The translations under genes were made by a program, and so were the position numbers. A stretch of 64,000 nucleotides of DNA, from the NCBI RefSeq assembly GCF_902832845.1, contig NZ_CADFDB010000005.1, forward strand, positions 372,001-436,000. Direction: 5' to 3'. Positions 17,522 through 25,836 of this stretch are shown one piece after another (the stretch's first letter is position 1; every line of letters starts with the position of its first letter). The notes below the pieces were generated by a model. That model saw only the letters and a list, made by a program, of their open reading frames with translations. It did no database searches and was not told the DNA's origin. This stretch comes from Burkholderia metallica. Lineage in GTDB: Bacteria; Pseudomonadota; Gammaproteobacteria; Burkholderiales; Burkholderiaceae.

Positions 17522-19324
17522 TCAGAGGATGTCCGACGCGTAGTCGGCGAGTCGCGAGCGTTCGCCGCGTGCGAGCGTCACGTGGCCGCTGTGGCCCCAG
17601 CCCTTGAAGCGGTCGACGACGTAGGTCAGGCCCGAGCTGCCTTCGGTCAGGTAAGGCGTGTCGATCTGCGCGATGTTGCCGAGGCACACGATCTTCGTGC
17701 CGGGGCCCGCGCGCGTGACGAGCGTCTTGATCTGCTTCGGCGTCAGGTTCTGCGCCTCGTCGATGATCAGGTACTTGTCGACGAACGTGCGGCCGCGCAT
17801 GAAGTTCATGCTCTTCACTTTCAGGCGCGAACGGATCAGCTCCTGCGTCGCGGCACGACCCCATTCGCCGGCCGCGTCGTCGGTCTTCTGCAGCACTTCG
17901 AGGTTGTCGTCGAATGCACCCATCCACGGCTGCATCTTCTCTTCCTCGGTGCCGGGCAGGAAACCGATGTCCTCGCCGACGGGCACGGTCGCGCGCGTCA
18001 CGATGATCTCGTTGTAGCGCTTGTCGTCGAGCACCTGGGCGAGACCGGCCGCGAGCGCGACGAGCGTCTTGCCGGTGCCGGCCTGGCCGAGCAGCGTGAC
18101 GAAGTCGATCTCGGGGTTCATCAGCAGGTTCAGCGCGAAGTTCTGCTCGCGGTTGCGCGCGGTGATGCCCCACACGTTGTTCTTGTGGTGGCTGTAGTCG
18201 CGCAGCGTCTGCAGCAGCGCCGTCTTGCCGTTCAGTTCGCGCACGATCGCGTGGAAGGTCGGCTCGCCGTTCTGCGGCTCGAGATAGACGAACTCGTTGA
18301 CGAGCATCGACGCGACGAGCGGGCCCGTCACGCGGTAGTACGTGGTGCCCGTCTTCGTGTCCTGCCAGCTCTCCATCCCCTTCGCGTGCTTGGTCCAGAA
18401 GTCCTGCGGCAGCTCGCGCACGCCGGTGTAGAGCAGGTCCGAATCCTCGAGCACCTGGTCGTTGAAGTAGTCTTCCGCGGGCAGGCCGAGCGCGTGCGCC
18501 TTGATCCGCATGTTGATGTCTTTCGACACCAGCACGACCTGGCGATCCGGCCGGTCGCGCTGCAGCGCGCGCACGACGCCGAGGATCTGGTTGTCGGCCT
18601 TGCCTTCGGGCAGGCCTTCGACGGGCGCGATGTCCGCGAGCTTCGTCTGGAAGTACAGGCGGCCGAGCGCCTCGCGGCTGCCGAGCCGCGACAGCGGGAT
18701 GCCGGCCGAGATCGGGCCGCCGTCGGCGACGAGCGCGTCGAGCGTGCGGCTGACCTGGCGTGCGTTGCGCGCGACTTCGGACATCCCCTTCTTGTGGTTG
18801 TCGAGTTCCTCGAGCGTCATCATCGGCAGATAGACGTCGTGTTCCTCGAAGCGGAAGAGGCTGCTCGGGTCGTGCATCAGCACGTTGGTGTCGAGCACGA
18901 AAAGTTTCTGCAGTTCGGCTTCGGCGGGCTTGCGGCCGCGCGACTTCGTCGCGGCGCCGGTATTGCGCGCGGGGGCGGCCGCCGGTTTGTCGGCGGCCGG
19001 CTTGTCGTTGCGCGCAACGGCCGGTGCCGCGGGTTCGGCGGGTGCCCGCATCGGCTGCAGCAGGGCGGCCGTCTGTTTCGTCTTGCGGCCGCGTGCGGGT
19101 GCGCCCGCGGCATCCGGCGCCGGCGAGGCGACGGCGCGCAGCGGCGCGGCCGTGTTCGCGGCTTCGGTCATCGGTTGGGCCACGCTCGCCGGACCATAGT
19201 CACCGGCTGTGGATGCGTCCCCTTCGGCGGATTTCTTCGCGGCTTTCGCGGGCCGCGCTTTCGCCTTGTATTCGTCGGGCGGCAGCAGGCTGCCGAGCTT
19301 GCTGGGGGGAGTAGGCAAAGGCAT
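17522..19324 (-). CDS. PIN-domain PhoH-family ATPase (YlaK-like)
   Basis: 600 residues from the ATG at 19324 (GAGGGACACC upstream). After an Ala/Lys/Pro-rich N-terminal stretch of about 160 residues comes a PIN nuclease-like domain (LFVLDTNVLMHDPSSLFRF, acidic Asp in DTNVL). The PhoH domain follows, with P-loop LLGQAGTGKTLVALAAG and LIIDEAQNLTPKQIKTLVTR. The fusion is known as PhoH2 in actinobacteria, where it acts as an RNase with RNA-helicase activity; that function is likely but unproven here. Longer readings upstream lack homology. Terminators lie on both sides, so it is transcribed alone. Confidence 0.92.
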   Translation of the reverse strand: MPLPTPPSKLGSLLPPDEYKAKARPAKAAKKSAEGDASTAGDYGPASVAQPMTEAANTAAPLRAVASPAPDAAGAPARGRKTKQTAALLQPMRAPAEPAAPAVARNDKPAADKPAAAPARNTGAATKSRGRKPAEAELQKLFVLDTNVLMHDPSSLFRFEEHDVYLPMMTLEELDNHKKGMSEVARNARQVSRTLDALVADGGPISAGIPLSRLGSREALGRLYFQTKLADIAPVEGLPEGKADNQILGVVRALQRDRPDRQVVLVSKDINMRIKAHALGLPAEDYFNDQVLEDSDLLYTGVRELPQDFWTKHAKGMESWQDTKTGTTYYRVTGPLVASMLVNEFVYLEPQNGEPTFHAIVRELNGKTALLQTLRDYSHHKNNVWGITARNREQNFALNLLMNPEIDFVTLLGQAGTGKTLVALAAGLAQVLDDKRYNEIIVTRATVPVGEDIGFLPGTEEEKMQPWMGAFDDNLEVLQKTDDAAGEWGRAATQELIRSRLKVKSMNFMRGRTFVDKYLIIDEAQNLTPKQIKTLVTRAGPGTKIVCLGNIAQIDTPYLTEGSSGLTYVVDRFKGWGHSGHVTLARGERSRLADYASDIL

Positions 19325-19659
19325 GGTGTCCCTCGGGAGGAATCGTGTCGCATGGCATGCGCCGCTGATCGCATCCTGCGTGACGTAGACGCATGCAGTT
19401 TGCGCGCGGTGGCGCACAGGAAGTTCGTCTAGCCGGTTCGCCTAAGTGTCGATCAGCTCCTCGATGCGTTAAGGGCCGGACCGGGGAAGGCCGGCGCGCA
19501 AACCATAAAAAAAGCCGCTGCCCCGTCGACAGGGACATGCGGCTCGGCTGATACCGTCGTGATCCGCGTCAGGTGCCGGGAAGCATCGCAACGGGCACCG
19601 GCGCAGCTACGAGAAATATGGGGCGAACTGGCATTCATTGCGGCCCAATATAACGCGCC
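19325..19659. other. 335-base gap between bcp and phoH
   Basis: Contains the bcp terminator (19506-19544) and the upstream region of phoH. No coding frame with family match and no clear promoter boxes were recognised. Confidence 0.6.
19506..19544 (-). terminator. Intrinsic terminator downstream of bcp
   Basis: On the minus strand AGCCGC, a bulged A and TGTCCC pair with GGGGCA and GCGGCT (outer stem 19513-19518 with 19539-19544), followed by seven T. It separates bcp from phoH. Confidence 0.82.
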
Positions 19660-20121
19660 TCAAAGCGCTTGTACAGCACTTAGCACGTCGTCCACGTGGC
19701 CTGGCACCTTGATGCCGCGCCATGCGTGGCGAAGCACGCCGTCGGCGTCGATCAGGAACGTCGAGCGCTCGATTCCGCGCACTTCCTTGCCATACATTTT
19801 CTTCATCTTGATGACGTCGAACAGCGCGCACAGCGCTTCGTCGGCATCGGAAATCAGCGGGAACGGCAGTTCGAGCTTTGCCTTGAAATTGTCATGCGAG
19901 CGCAGGCTGTCGCGCGACACGCCGATGACTTCCGCACCGGCTTTCTTGAACTTCGGATAGAGGTCGCGGAACTGCAGCCCTTCGGTCGTGCAGCCCGGCG
20001 TGTTGTCCTTCGGATAGAAGTACAGCACGAGTTTCTTGCCCTTCAGGTCGGACAGCGAAATGTCGCCGCCCGTGGCCGGTGCGGTGAAATCGGGAACTTG
20101 ACGGTCAACTTCGACGGACAC
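19660..20121 (-). CDS. bcp: Bacterioferritin comigratory protein-type peroxiredoxin
   Basis: 153 residues. Thiol peroxidase that reduces peroxides with electrons from thioredoxin. Peroxidatic Cys44 lies in YPKDNTPGCTTEG. The second Cys five residues later, which E. coli BCP uses as resolving Cys, is absent (Leu49). Cys98 (EALCALFDV) is the only other Cys in the segment inspected and may serve instead, as in other PrxQ subtypes (inference). It lies downstream of arnD on the same strand with a 110-base gap, so it may receive read-through from the arn operon. Confidence 0.93.
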   Translation of the reverse strand: MSVEVDRQVPDFTAPATGGDISLSDLKGKKLVLYFYPKDNTPGCTTEGLQFRDLYPKFKKAGAEVIGVSRDSLRSHDNFKAKLELPFPLISDADEALCALFDVIKMKKMYGKEVRGIERSTFLIDADGVLRHAWRGIKVPGHVDDVLSAVQAL

Positions 20122-20231
20122 GTGTTTCTCCTGTTGTTATGCAAAGGCGCCGCTGCGGCGGCGCGGTTCGGCAGTGCGTCGCCGCGGCACGCGCCCCAGG
20201 GGCGGCGCGGGCGACGCCGGCTCGTGCGAAC

Positions 20232-21128
20232 TCAGTCGGGCTGGACGATCAGTTCGCCGGAGCGGCCGGGGATTTCGCCCCACGTGACAGGGTACGATGG
20301 TAGCGAGTCGCGGTCCAGCGCTGCATGGTAGTCGCCCATCGTCGCAAACGTATGGCCTTGCGCGCGCCAGCCGGCGAGCAGTTGCTCGAACACGGGCGCG
20401 AGCTTCTGGCCTTCCAGCTCCGCATGCAGCGTGAACACTTGGTCGTGCGGATTGGTTTCGGTGAACTTGAGGATGTGCGCGGCGACGTTGTGCGTGTCGA
20501 CGCCGTCGATGCCGAGCACTTCGTCGAGCGTCGGCAGCGTGGTGGGCATCTGCACGTGCGACAGCGTGCGGCCGTTGACGACCGGCAGGTACGGCGAATG
20601 GCCGCGGCCGTCGGATGCGTAGCGCATCCCCCATGCATCGATCTGCTCGAACGCGGAATCGTTCATCTGCCAGCCGGCCGCGCCGTGCGTAACGGGCGGC
20701 GCGCCGAAGATGTCGATGAAGCGCGCGTGGCTCTTCTGCATTTCACGCGCGGTCCAGTCGCGATCGCGCACGCGGACGTTGTCCTGCCAGTACACGTGAT
20801 CCCACGTGTGGATTCCGCATTCGAAGCCGGCCTCGTGAATCGCGCGCATGTCGGCGATCGCACGGCGGCCGATGTCGGGGCCCGGCAGCAGCACGCCGTA
20901 CATCAGCTGCTTCACGCCGTAGTGTTCGACCACCGACGTGCGCGACACCTTCTTCAGGAAGCCGGGGCGGAACACGCGCCGCAGCGCCCAGCCCGTGTGA
21001 TCGGGCCCGAGGCTGAAGAGGAAGGTCGCGCGCGCACTGAAGCGGTCGAAGATGCGCGCGAGGTTCGGCACGCCTTCGCGCGTGCCGCGCAGCGTGTCGA
21101 CGTCGATCTTGAGGACGATGCGAGCCAA
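20232..21128 (-). CDS. arnD: 4-deoxy-4-formamido-L-arabinose-phosphoundecaprenol deformylase
   Basis: 298 residues, polysaccharide-deacetylase fold. Removes the formyl group from undecaprenyl-phosphate-Ara4FN in the inner membrane to give Ara4N-lipid carrier. Conserved segments: ARIVLKIDVDTLRGTREGVP (Asp pair of the NodB-type metal site), ECGIHTWDHVYWQD (the His residues of the site) and THGAAGWQMND. Last arn gene on the strand, 13 bases after the decarboxylase gene. Confidence 0.94.
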   Translation of the reverse strand: MARIVLKIDVDTLRGTREGVPNLARIFDRFSARATFLFSLGPDHTGWALRRVFRPGFLKKVSRTSVVEHYGVKQLMYGVLLPGPDIGRRAIADMRAIHEAGFECGIHTWDHVYWQDNVRVRDRDWTAREMQKSHARFIDIFGAPPVTHGAAGWQMNDSAFEQIDAWGMRYASDGRGHSPYLPVVNGRTLSHVQMPTTLPTLDEVLGIDGVDTHNVAAHILKFTETNPHDQVFTLHAELEGQKLAPVFEQLLAGWRAQGHTFATMGDYHAALDRDSLPSYPVTWGEIPGRSGELIVQPD

Positions 21129-21141
21129 GCGAACGTCCCGC

Positions 21142-22197
21142 TCAGCCTTGCTGTTCGACGAGCGCGCGTGCGTCGGCGACGTGGCCGCGATACGCTTCGA
21201 AGATGTTGCGCAGCGCGTCGTCGAACGTCGCTTGCGGCGCCCAGCCGAGCTCCTGCATCGTGTTGTCGATCTTCGGGACGCGGTTCTGCACGTCCTGATA
21301 GCCGTTGCCGTAGTAGGCGCCGGACGTCGTCTCGACGAGCTTCACCTGCTTGGCCGAATCGGCGTACTCGGGGAATTCCGCGGCCAGTTCGAGCATCTTG
21401 TGCGCGAGTTCGCGAACCGAGAAGTTGTTCTTCGGATTCCCGATGTTGTAGATCTTGCCCGACGCGACGCCGTCCTTGTTCTCGATGATCTTCATCAGTG
21501 CGCTGATGCCGTCGCCGATATCGGTGAACGCGCGCTTCTGCGAGCCGCCGTCGACGAGGCTGATGTTCTCGCCGCGCACGATGTGGCCGAGGAACTGCGT
21601 GACCACGCGCGAGCTGCCTTCCTTCGGCGTGTAGATCGAGTCGAGGCCCGGGCCGATCCAGTTGAACGGACGGAACAGCGTGAAGTTCAGGCCTTCCATC
21701 CCGTAGCCCCAGATCACGCGGTCCATCAGCTGCTTCGAGCACGCGTAGATCCAGCGCGGCTTGTTGATCGGGCCGTAGGTGAGGGCCGATGCATCCGGGT
21801 CGAACTGCTCGTCCGAGCACATGCCGTAGACCTCGGAGGTCGACGGGAACACGAGGTGCTTGCCGTACTTGACGGCCGAACGCACGATCGGCAGGTTCGC
21901 CTCGAAGTCGAGTTCGAACACGCGCAGCGGCTGCTGGACGTAGGTGGCGGGCGTCGCGATCGCGACGAGCGGCAGGATCACGTCGCACTTCTTCACGTGA
22001 TACTCGACCCACTCCTTGTTGATCGTGATGTCGCCTTCGAAGAAATGCATCCGCTCGTGGTTGACGAGGTCGCCAAGCCGGTCGGTCTGCATGTCCATGC
22101 CGAACACTTCCCAATCGGTGGTTTCAAGAATGCGCTTCGACAGGTGATGGCCGATGAAGCCGTTCACACCCAGGATCAGGACTTTTTTTGCTTTCAT
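21142..22197 (-). CDS. UDP-glucuronate decarboxylase (ArnA C-terminal domain as a separate protein)
   Basis: 351 residues from the ATG at 22197. NAD-dependent oxidative decarboxylation of UDP-glucuronate to UDP-4-keto-arabinose. Extended SDR: Rossmann LILGVNGFIGHHLSKRI, active-site PSTSEVYG and YACSKQLMDR (Tyr-x3-Lys), then FTLFRPFNWIGP. In enterobacteria this is the C-terminal half of bifunctional ArnA; here it is a free protein. Its ATG overlaps the stop of the formyltransferase gene (ATGA), which indicates translational coupling. Confidence 0.92.
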   Translation of the reverse strand: MKAKKVLILGVNGFIGHHLSKRILETTDWEVFGMDMQTDRLGDLVNHERMHFFEGDITINKEWVEYHVKKCDVILPLVAIATPATYVQQPLRVFELDFEANLPIVRSAVKYGKHLVFPSTSEVYGMCSDEQFDPDASALTYGPINKPRWIYACSKQLMDRVIWGYGMEGLNFTLFRPFNWIGPGLDSIYTPKEGSSRVVTQFLGHIVRGENISLVDGGSQKRAFTDIGDGISALMKIIENKDGVASGKIYNIGNPKNNFSVRELAHKMLELAAEFPEYADSAKQVKLVETTSGAYYGNGYQDVQNRVPKIDNTMQELGWAPQATFDDALRNIFEAYRGHVADARALVEQQG

Positions 22198-23141
22198 GAA
22201 TGACGGGAAGAATGAATGAACTGCGCGAATTCCGCGGGCGTCACAGCGGTTTCGCTGCCGTCGCGCTGCTGCCACAGCTCGAGAATGGATAGGGCGCGGC
22301 TGTCGCCGCAGACGCCGAATAGCGCATTATCGCTTACGTGCAGGCCGGGCGGCAAATCTGCCGCGGCCGCTGCCGCCGCGCTGCCGGGCGCCGCGAGGCG
22401 CGCACGCGCGATCACGAAGCGGGTGCCGTCGAGGTCCGTGAACGCGCCCGGATACGGGGGCGCGACCGCGCGCACCAGGTTGTAGACCTGCGCGGCCGGC
22501 TTCGACCAGTCGATGCGGCCGTCCTCGGGCTTGCGCCCGCCGTAGTAGCTGCCGGTCGCGAGATCGTTCGGCAGGTGCGGCGCCTCGCCCGCGAGCAGCG
22601 CGGGCAGCACGCGCCAGAGCGTCTGCTCGGCGGCCACCGTGACCTTGTCGAACACTTGCGCGGCCGTGTCGTCCGGCAGGATCGGCACCGCGGTCTGGCC
22701 GATGATCGCGCCCGCGTCGGGCTTGGCGGCCATCTCGTGCAGCGTCGCGCCGGTTTCGGTTTCGCCGTTCAGCACCGCCCAGTTGGTCGGTACCCGACCC
22801 CGGTATTTCGGCAGCAGCGAACCGTGCATGTTGTACGCACCCTTCGGCGCGATCGCGAGCAGGTCGACCGGCAGCATGTGCCGGTAGTAGAACGAGAAGA
22901 TGAAGTCGGGCTGCGCATCGAGCACGGCGCGGCGCAGCGCCGGATCCGCGGGATCGGCCGGCGTGAGCACCGCAATGCCGTGTTCGGCCGCGACGGACGC
23001 GACGCTGCCGAACCAGATGTTCTCGTTCGGGTTGTCCTCGTGCGTGACGACGAGCGCGACGTCGACGCCGCGCGCGAGCAGCACCTGCAGGCAGCGCACG
23101 CCGACGTTGTGATACGCGAAGACGACTGCGCGCGGCTTCAT
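22194..23141 (-). CDS. UDP-Ara4N formyltransferase (ArnA N-terminal domain as a separate protein)
   Basis: 315 residues from the ATG at 23141. Transfers formyl from N10-formyl-tetrahydrofolate to UDP-4-amino-4-deoxy-L-arabinose. Shows the formyltransferase core FSFYYRHMLPVDLL and NMHGSLLPKYRGRVPTNWA (catalytic Asn/His region) and the C-terminal OB-like part after about residue 205. In E. coli this is the first about 300 residues of ArnA. Start and stop overlap both neighbours by four bases (ATGA), so arnC, this gene and the decarboxylase are tightly coupled. Confidence 0.92.
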   Translation of the reverse strand: MKPRAVVFAYHNVGVRCLQVLLARGVDVALVVTHEDNPNENIWFGSVASVAAEHGIAVLTPADPADPALRRAVLDAQPDFIFSFYYRHMLPVDLLAIAPKGAYNMHGSLLPKYRGRVPTNWAVLNGETETGATLHEMAAKPDAGAIIGQTAVPILPDDTAAQVFDKVTVAAEQTLWRVLPALLAGEAPHLPNDLATGSYYGGRKPEDGRIDWSKPAAQVYNLVRAVAPPYPGAFTDLDGTRFVIARARLAAPGSAAAAAAADLPPGLHVSDNALFGVCGDSRALSILELWQQRDGSETAVTPAEFAQFIHSSRHS

Positions 23142-24160
23142 TGCGCGGCCCTCGAACGGTCCGCGCCGGCCGGCACCGCCGGCATGCCGTCGTGCTGCTC
23201 GAGCACGGCCTGGATCAGATAGCGCGGGCGGGCGCGCACCTGCTGGTAGATGCGGCCGACGTATTCGCCGAGCAGGCCGAGCGCGAAGATGATCACGCCG
23301 AGCAGGAAGAACGTGATCGCGAACAGTGTGAACACGCCTTGCACTTCCGCGCCGACGATGAAGCGGCGCACGAGCAGCAGCAAGAACAGCGCGGCGGAGC
23401 CGAGCGACAGGATCACGCCGATGAACGACAGCCACTGCAGCGGCACGACCGAGAAGCCCGTCACGAGGTCGAAGTTCAGCCGGATCAGGCTGTACAGCGA
23501 GTATTTCGACTCGCCGGCGAAGCGCTCCTCGTGCGCGACCTCGATTTCGGTCGGGTTCTGCGCGAACGTGTACGCGAGGGCCGGGATGAACGTGTTGACT
23601 TCGCCGCACACGTTGATCGTGTCGATGATGCGGCGGCTGTACGCGCGCAGCATGCAGCCCTGGTCGGTCATCTTGATGCGCGTGATGCGCTCGCGCAGGC
23701 GGTTCATCATCTGCGACGCCTTGCGCCGCCACAGGCTGTCCTGGCGCTGCTTGCGGATCGAGCCGACGTAGTCGTAGCCGTCGCGCATCTTCGCGATCAG
23801 CTTGCCGATTTCCTCGGGCGGATTCTGCAGGTCTGCATCGAGCGTGATCACGATGTCGCCGCGCGATTGCGCGAAACCGGCGAGGATCGCCATGTGCTGG
23901 CCGTAGTTGCCGTTGAGCAGCACGACGCGCGTCGTGTCGGGACGTACGTGGAACTGATCGGCGAGCATCGCGGCCGAGCGGTCGCGGCTGCCGTCGTTGA
24001 TCAGGATCACTTCGTATGACGTGTCGAGTGCGTCGAGCGCCGGATACAGCCGCGCGAACAGCGCGGTGAGGCCGTCTTCCTCGTTGTACACGGGGATGAT
24101 GACCGAAACTTCGGGTTGTCCGGCGACCGGATGACCGGCGCGTGCTTCAAGGTGACTCAT
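23138..24160 (-). CDS. arnC: Undecaprenyl-phosphate Ara4FN transferase
   Basis: 340 residues. GT2 glycosyltransferase that moves Ara4-formyl-N from UDP to undecaprenyl phosphate on the cytoplasmic face. N-terminal GT-A domain VSVIIPVYNEEDGLTALFARL with the Asp-containing ITLDADLQNPPEEI, followed by two C-terminal membrane helices (about residues 232-255 and 265-290). It lies six bases after arnB and overlaps the next gene by four bases. Confidence 0.94.
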   Translation of the reverse strand: MSHLEARAGHPVAGQPEVSVIIPVYNEEDGLTALFARLYPALDALDTSYEVILINDGSRDRSAAMLADQFHVRPDTTRVVLLNGNYGQHMAILAGFAQSRGDIVITLDADLQNPPEEIGKLIAKMRDGYDYVGSIRKQRQDSLWRRKASQMMNRLRERITRIKMTDQGCMLRAYSRRIIDTINVCGEVNTFIPALAYTFAQNPTEIEVAHEERFAGESKYSLYSLIRLNFDLVTGFSVVPLQWLSFIGVILSLGSAALFLLLLVRRFIVGAEVQGVFTLFAITFFLLGVIIFALGLLGEYVGRIYQQVRARPRYLIQAVLEQHDGMPAVPAGADRSRAAQ

Positions 24161-24166
24161 GTACGC

Positions 24167-25318
24167 TTATTTTCCGTATTGTTCGCAAATCTGGTTGATG
24201 GCGTCGACCACGCGACGCACGTCGTCTTCCGTCATCTGCGTGAACAGCGGCAGCGTGACGGTCGACGCGCCGTACCGTTCGGCGTGGGGGAACATGCCCT
24301 CCTTGAAGCCGCGCGCACGGTACAGCGTGAAAAGATGGATCGCCGGGTAGTGGATGCCCGTTCCGATCCCGCGTTCCTTCATCTGCGCCATGAACTCGGC
24401 GCGCGAGATCGTCAGCCGCTCGAGCGGCAGCGTGACCAGGAACATGTGCCAGTTGCCGTTCTCGAATTCGGCGACCGGCAGGCCGACGCCGAGCTTCACG
24501 GCCGCGCTGCCGTCGAACGCGGCGAAATACGCACGGGCGAGCGCGCGGCGCTGCGCGGTGAAGCGCTCGAGGTGCGGCAACTGGCCCAGGCCGACACGCG
24601 CGGCGACGTCGGTCAGGTTGTACTTGCCGCCGAGCACGTCGCAATCCATCCCGTCGAAGCCGGTGCGCGTGATGCCCTGCAACCGGTACTTCTGCGCGAG
24701 CGTCGCTTCTTCGTCGTTGTTCAGCACGAGGGCGCCGCCTTCGATCGTCGTCAGGTTCTTGTTCGCGTGGAAGCTGAACGAAACCAGGTCGCCGATCGCG
24801 CCGATGCGCTTGCCGTTCCAGGTCGAGCCGAACGCCTGCGCCGCATCCTCGATCACGCGCAGCTTGTGCGCGCGAGCGATCGCGTACAGGCGGTCCATGT
24901 CGACCGGCAGGCCGGACAGGTACACGGGGATGATCGCCTTCGTGCGCGGCGTGATCGCCTGCTCGAGCTTGTCGAGGTCGATGTTGCGCGTGACGGGATC
25001 GATGTCCGCGAACACGGGCGTCGCGCCCGTCTCGATGATCACGTTGCTGGTCGAGACCCACGACGCCGGCGTCGTGATCACCTCGTCGCCGGCGCCGACG
25101 CCCGCGATGCGCAGGCCGATCTCGAGCGTGCAGGTGCCGGAGTTGAACACGCGGACCGGACGGCCGCCGCAGTACTCCGACAGCGCCGCTTCGAACTTCT
25201 GGCACTGCGGGCCGGTGGTGATCCAGCCCGAGCGCAGCACGTCGACGACGCCCTGGATGGTTTCCTCATCGATCTCGGGGCGGGTGAACGGCAGAAACGG
25301 AGCGGTAGTCTGGCTCAT
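24167..25318 (-). CDS. arnB: UDP-4-amino-4-deoxy-L-arabinose aminotransferase
   Basis: 383 residues from the ATG at 25318; the 21-residue longer reading lacks the family start FLPFTRPEIDEETI. PLP enzyme of the DegT/DnrJ family that converts UDP-4-keto-arabinose to UDP-Ara4N using glutamate. The PLP Lys is K187 in SFHANKNLTTIEGGAL; AAQAFGSTWNGKRIG and GWITTGPQCQKFE are typical. Separated from the flippase-like gene upstream by 129 bases with no terminator. Confidence 0.95.
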   Translation of the reverse strand: MSQTTAPFLPFTRPEIDEETIQGVVDVLRSGWITTGPQCQKFEAALSEYCGGRPVRVFNSGTCTLEIGLRIAGVGAGDEVITTPASWVSTSNVIIETGATPVFADIDPVTRNIDLDKLEQAITPRTKAIIPVYLSGLPVDMDRLYAIARAHKLRVIEDAAQAFGSTWNGKRIGAIGDLVSFSFHANKNLTTIEGGALVLNNDEEATLAQKYRLQGITRTGFDGMDCDVLGGKYNLTDVAARVGLGQLPHLERFTAQRRALARAYFAAFDGSAAVKLGVGLPVAEFENGNWHMFLVTLPLERLTISRAEFMAQMKERGIGTGIHYPAIHLFTLYRARGFKEGMFPHAERYGASTVTLPLFTQMTEDDVRRVVDAINQICEQYGK

Positions 25319-25447
25319 GAGCGCGTTGGGCTGTAATGGCGTGTAATAAAAGGGTCGGGCGATCCCGGCCGAAACCGGCATTAAACACCGGTTGGCGCAA
25401 TCGCACCGTGATTTTTTGTAGGCGGACGCTTAACGCGGCGGACAGGC

Positions 25448-25819
25448 TCAGCTTCGTGCGAGCACCAGCACGCCGATCAGGATGATGCCGATGCCGACCA
25501 GGCGCTGGACCGACAGCACTTCGCCGAACAGGTACCAGGCCGCGAACGCGTTGACGACGTAGCCGAGCGACAGCATCGGGTACGCGATCGACACGTCGAC
25601 CCGCGACAGCCCGACGATCCAGACCACGACGCTCAGCACGTAGCAGCCGAGGCCGCCGATGATCGGCAACTGGGTCGCGATCTTCAGGCCGACCGGGAGG
25701 ATGTTCGCACGGCTGAATTCGAAGTGTCCAACGGCGTTGACGCCGGCTTTCAGCAGCAGTTGCGCACAGGCGTTGAGCATCACCCCGGTGATGATGCAGA
25801 CGAACGAGACGGGATTCAT
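25448..25819 (-). CDS. ArnE/SMR-like small membrane protein, probable Ara4N-lipid flippase subunit
   Basis: 123 residues from the ATG at 25819, four membrane helices, of the EamA/small-multidrug-resistance superfamily. ArnE-like features: GVMLNACAQLLLKAGVNA in helix 1 and SRVDVSIAYPMLSLGYVVNAFAAWYLFGE. In E. coli ArnE and ArnF form a heterodimer that flips undecaprenyl-P-Ara4N; only one such gene is present here. It follows arnT by 17 bases and precedes arnB, so it belongs to the operon. A homodimer, or a partner elsewhere, is possible. Confidence 0.85.
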   Translation of the reverse strand: MNPVSFVCIITGVMLNACAQLLLKAGVNAVGHFEFSRANILPVGLKIATQLPIIGGLGCYVLSVVVWIVGLSRVDVSIAYPMLSLGYVVNAFAAWYLFGEVLSVQRLVGIGIILIGVLVLARS

Positions 25820-25836
25820 GCGGCGGGCGTCCTTGC

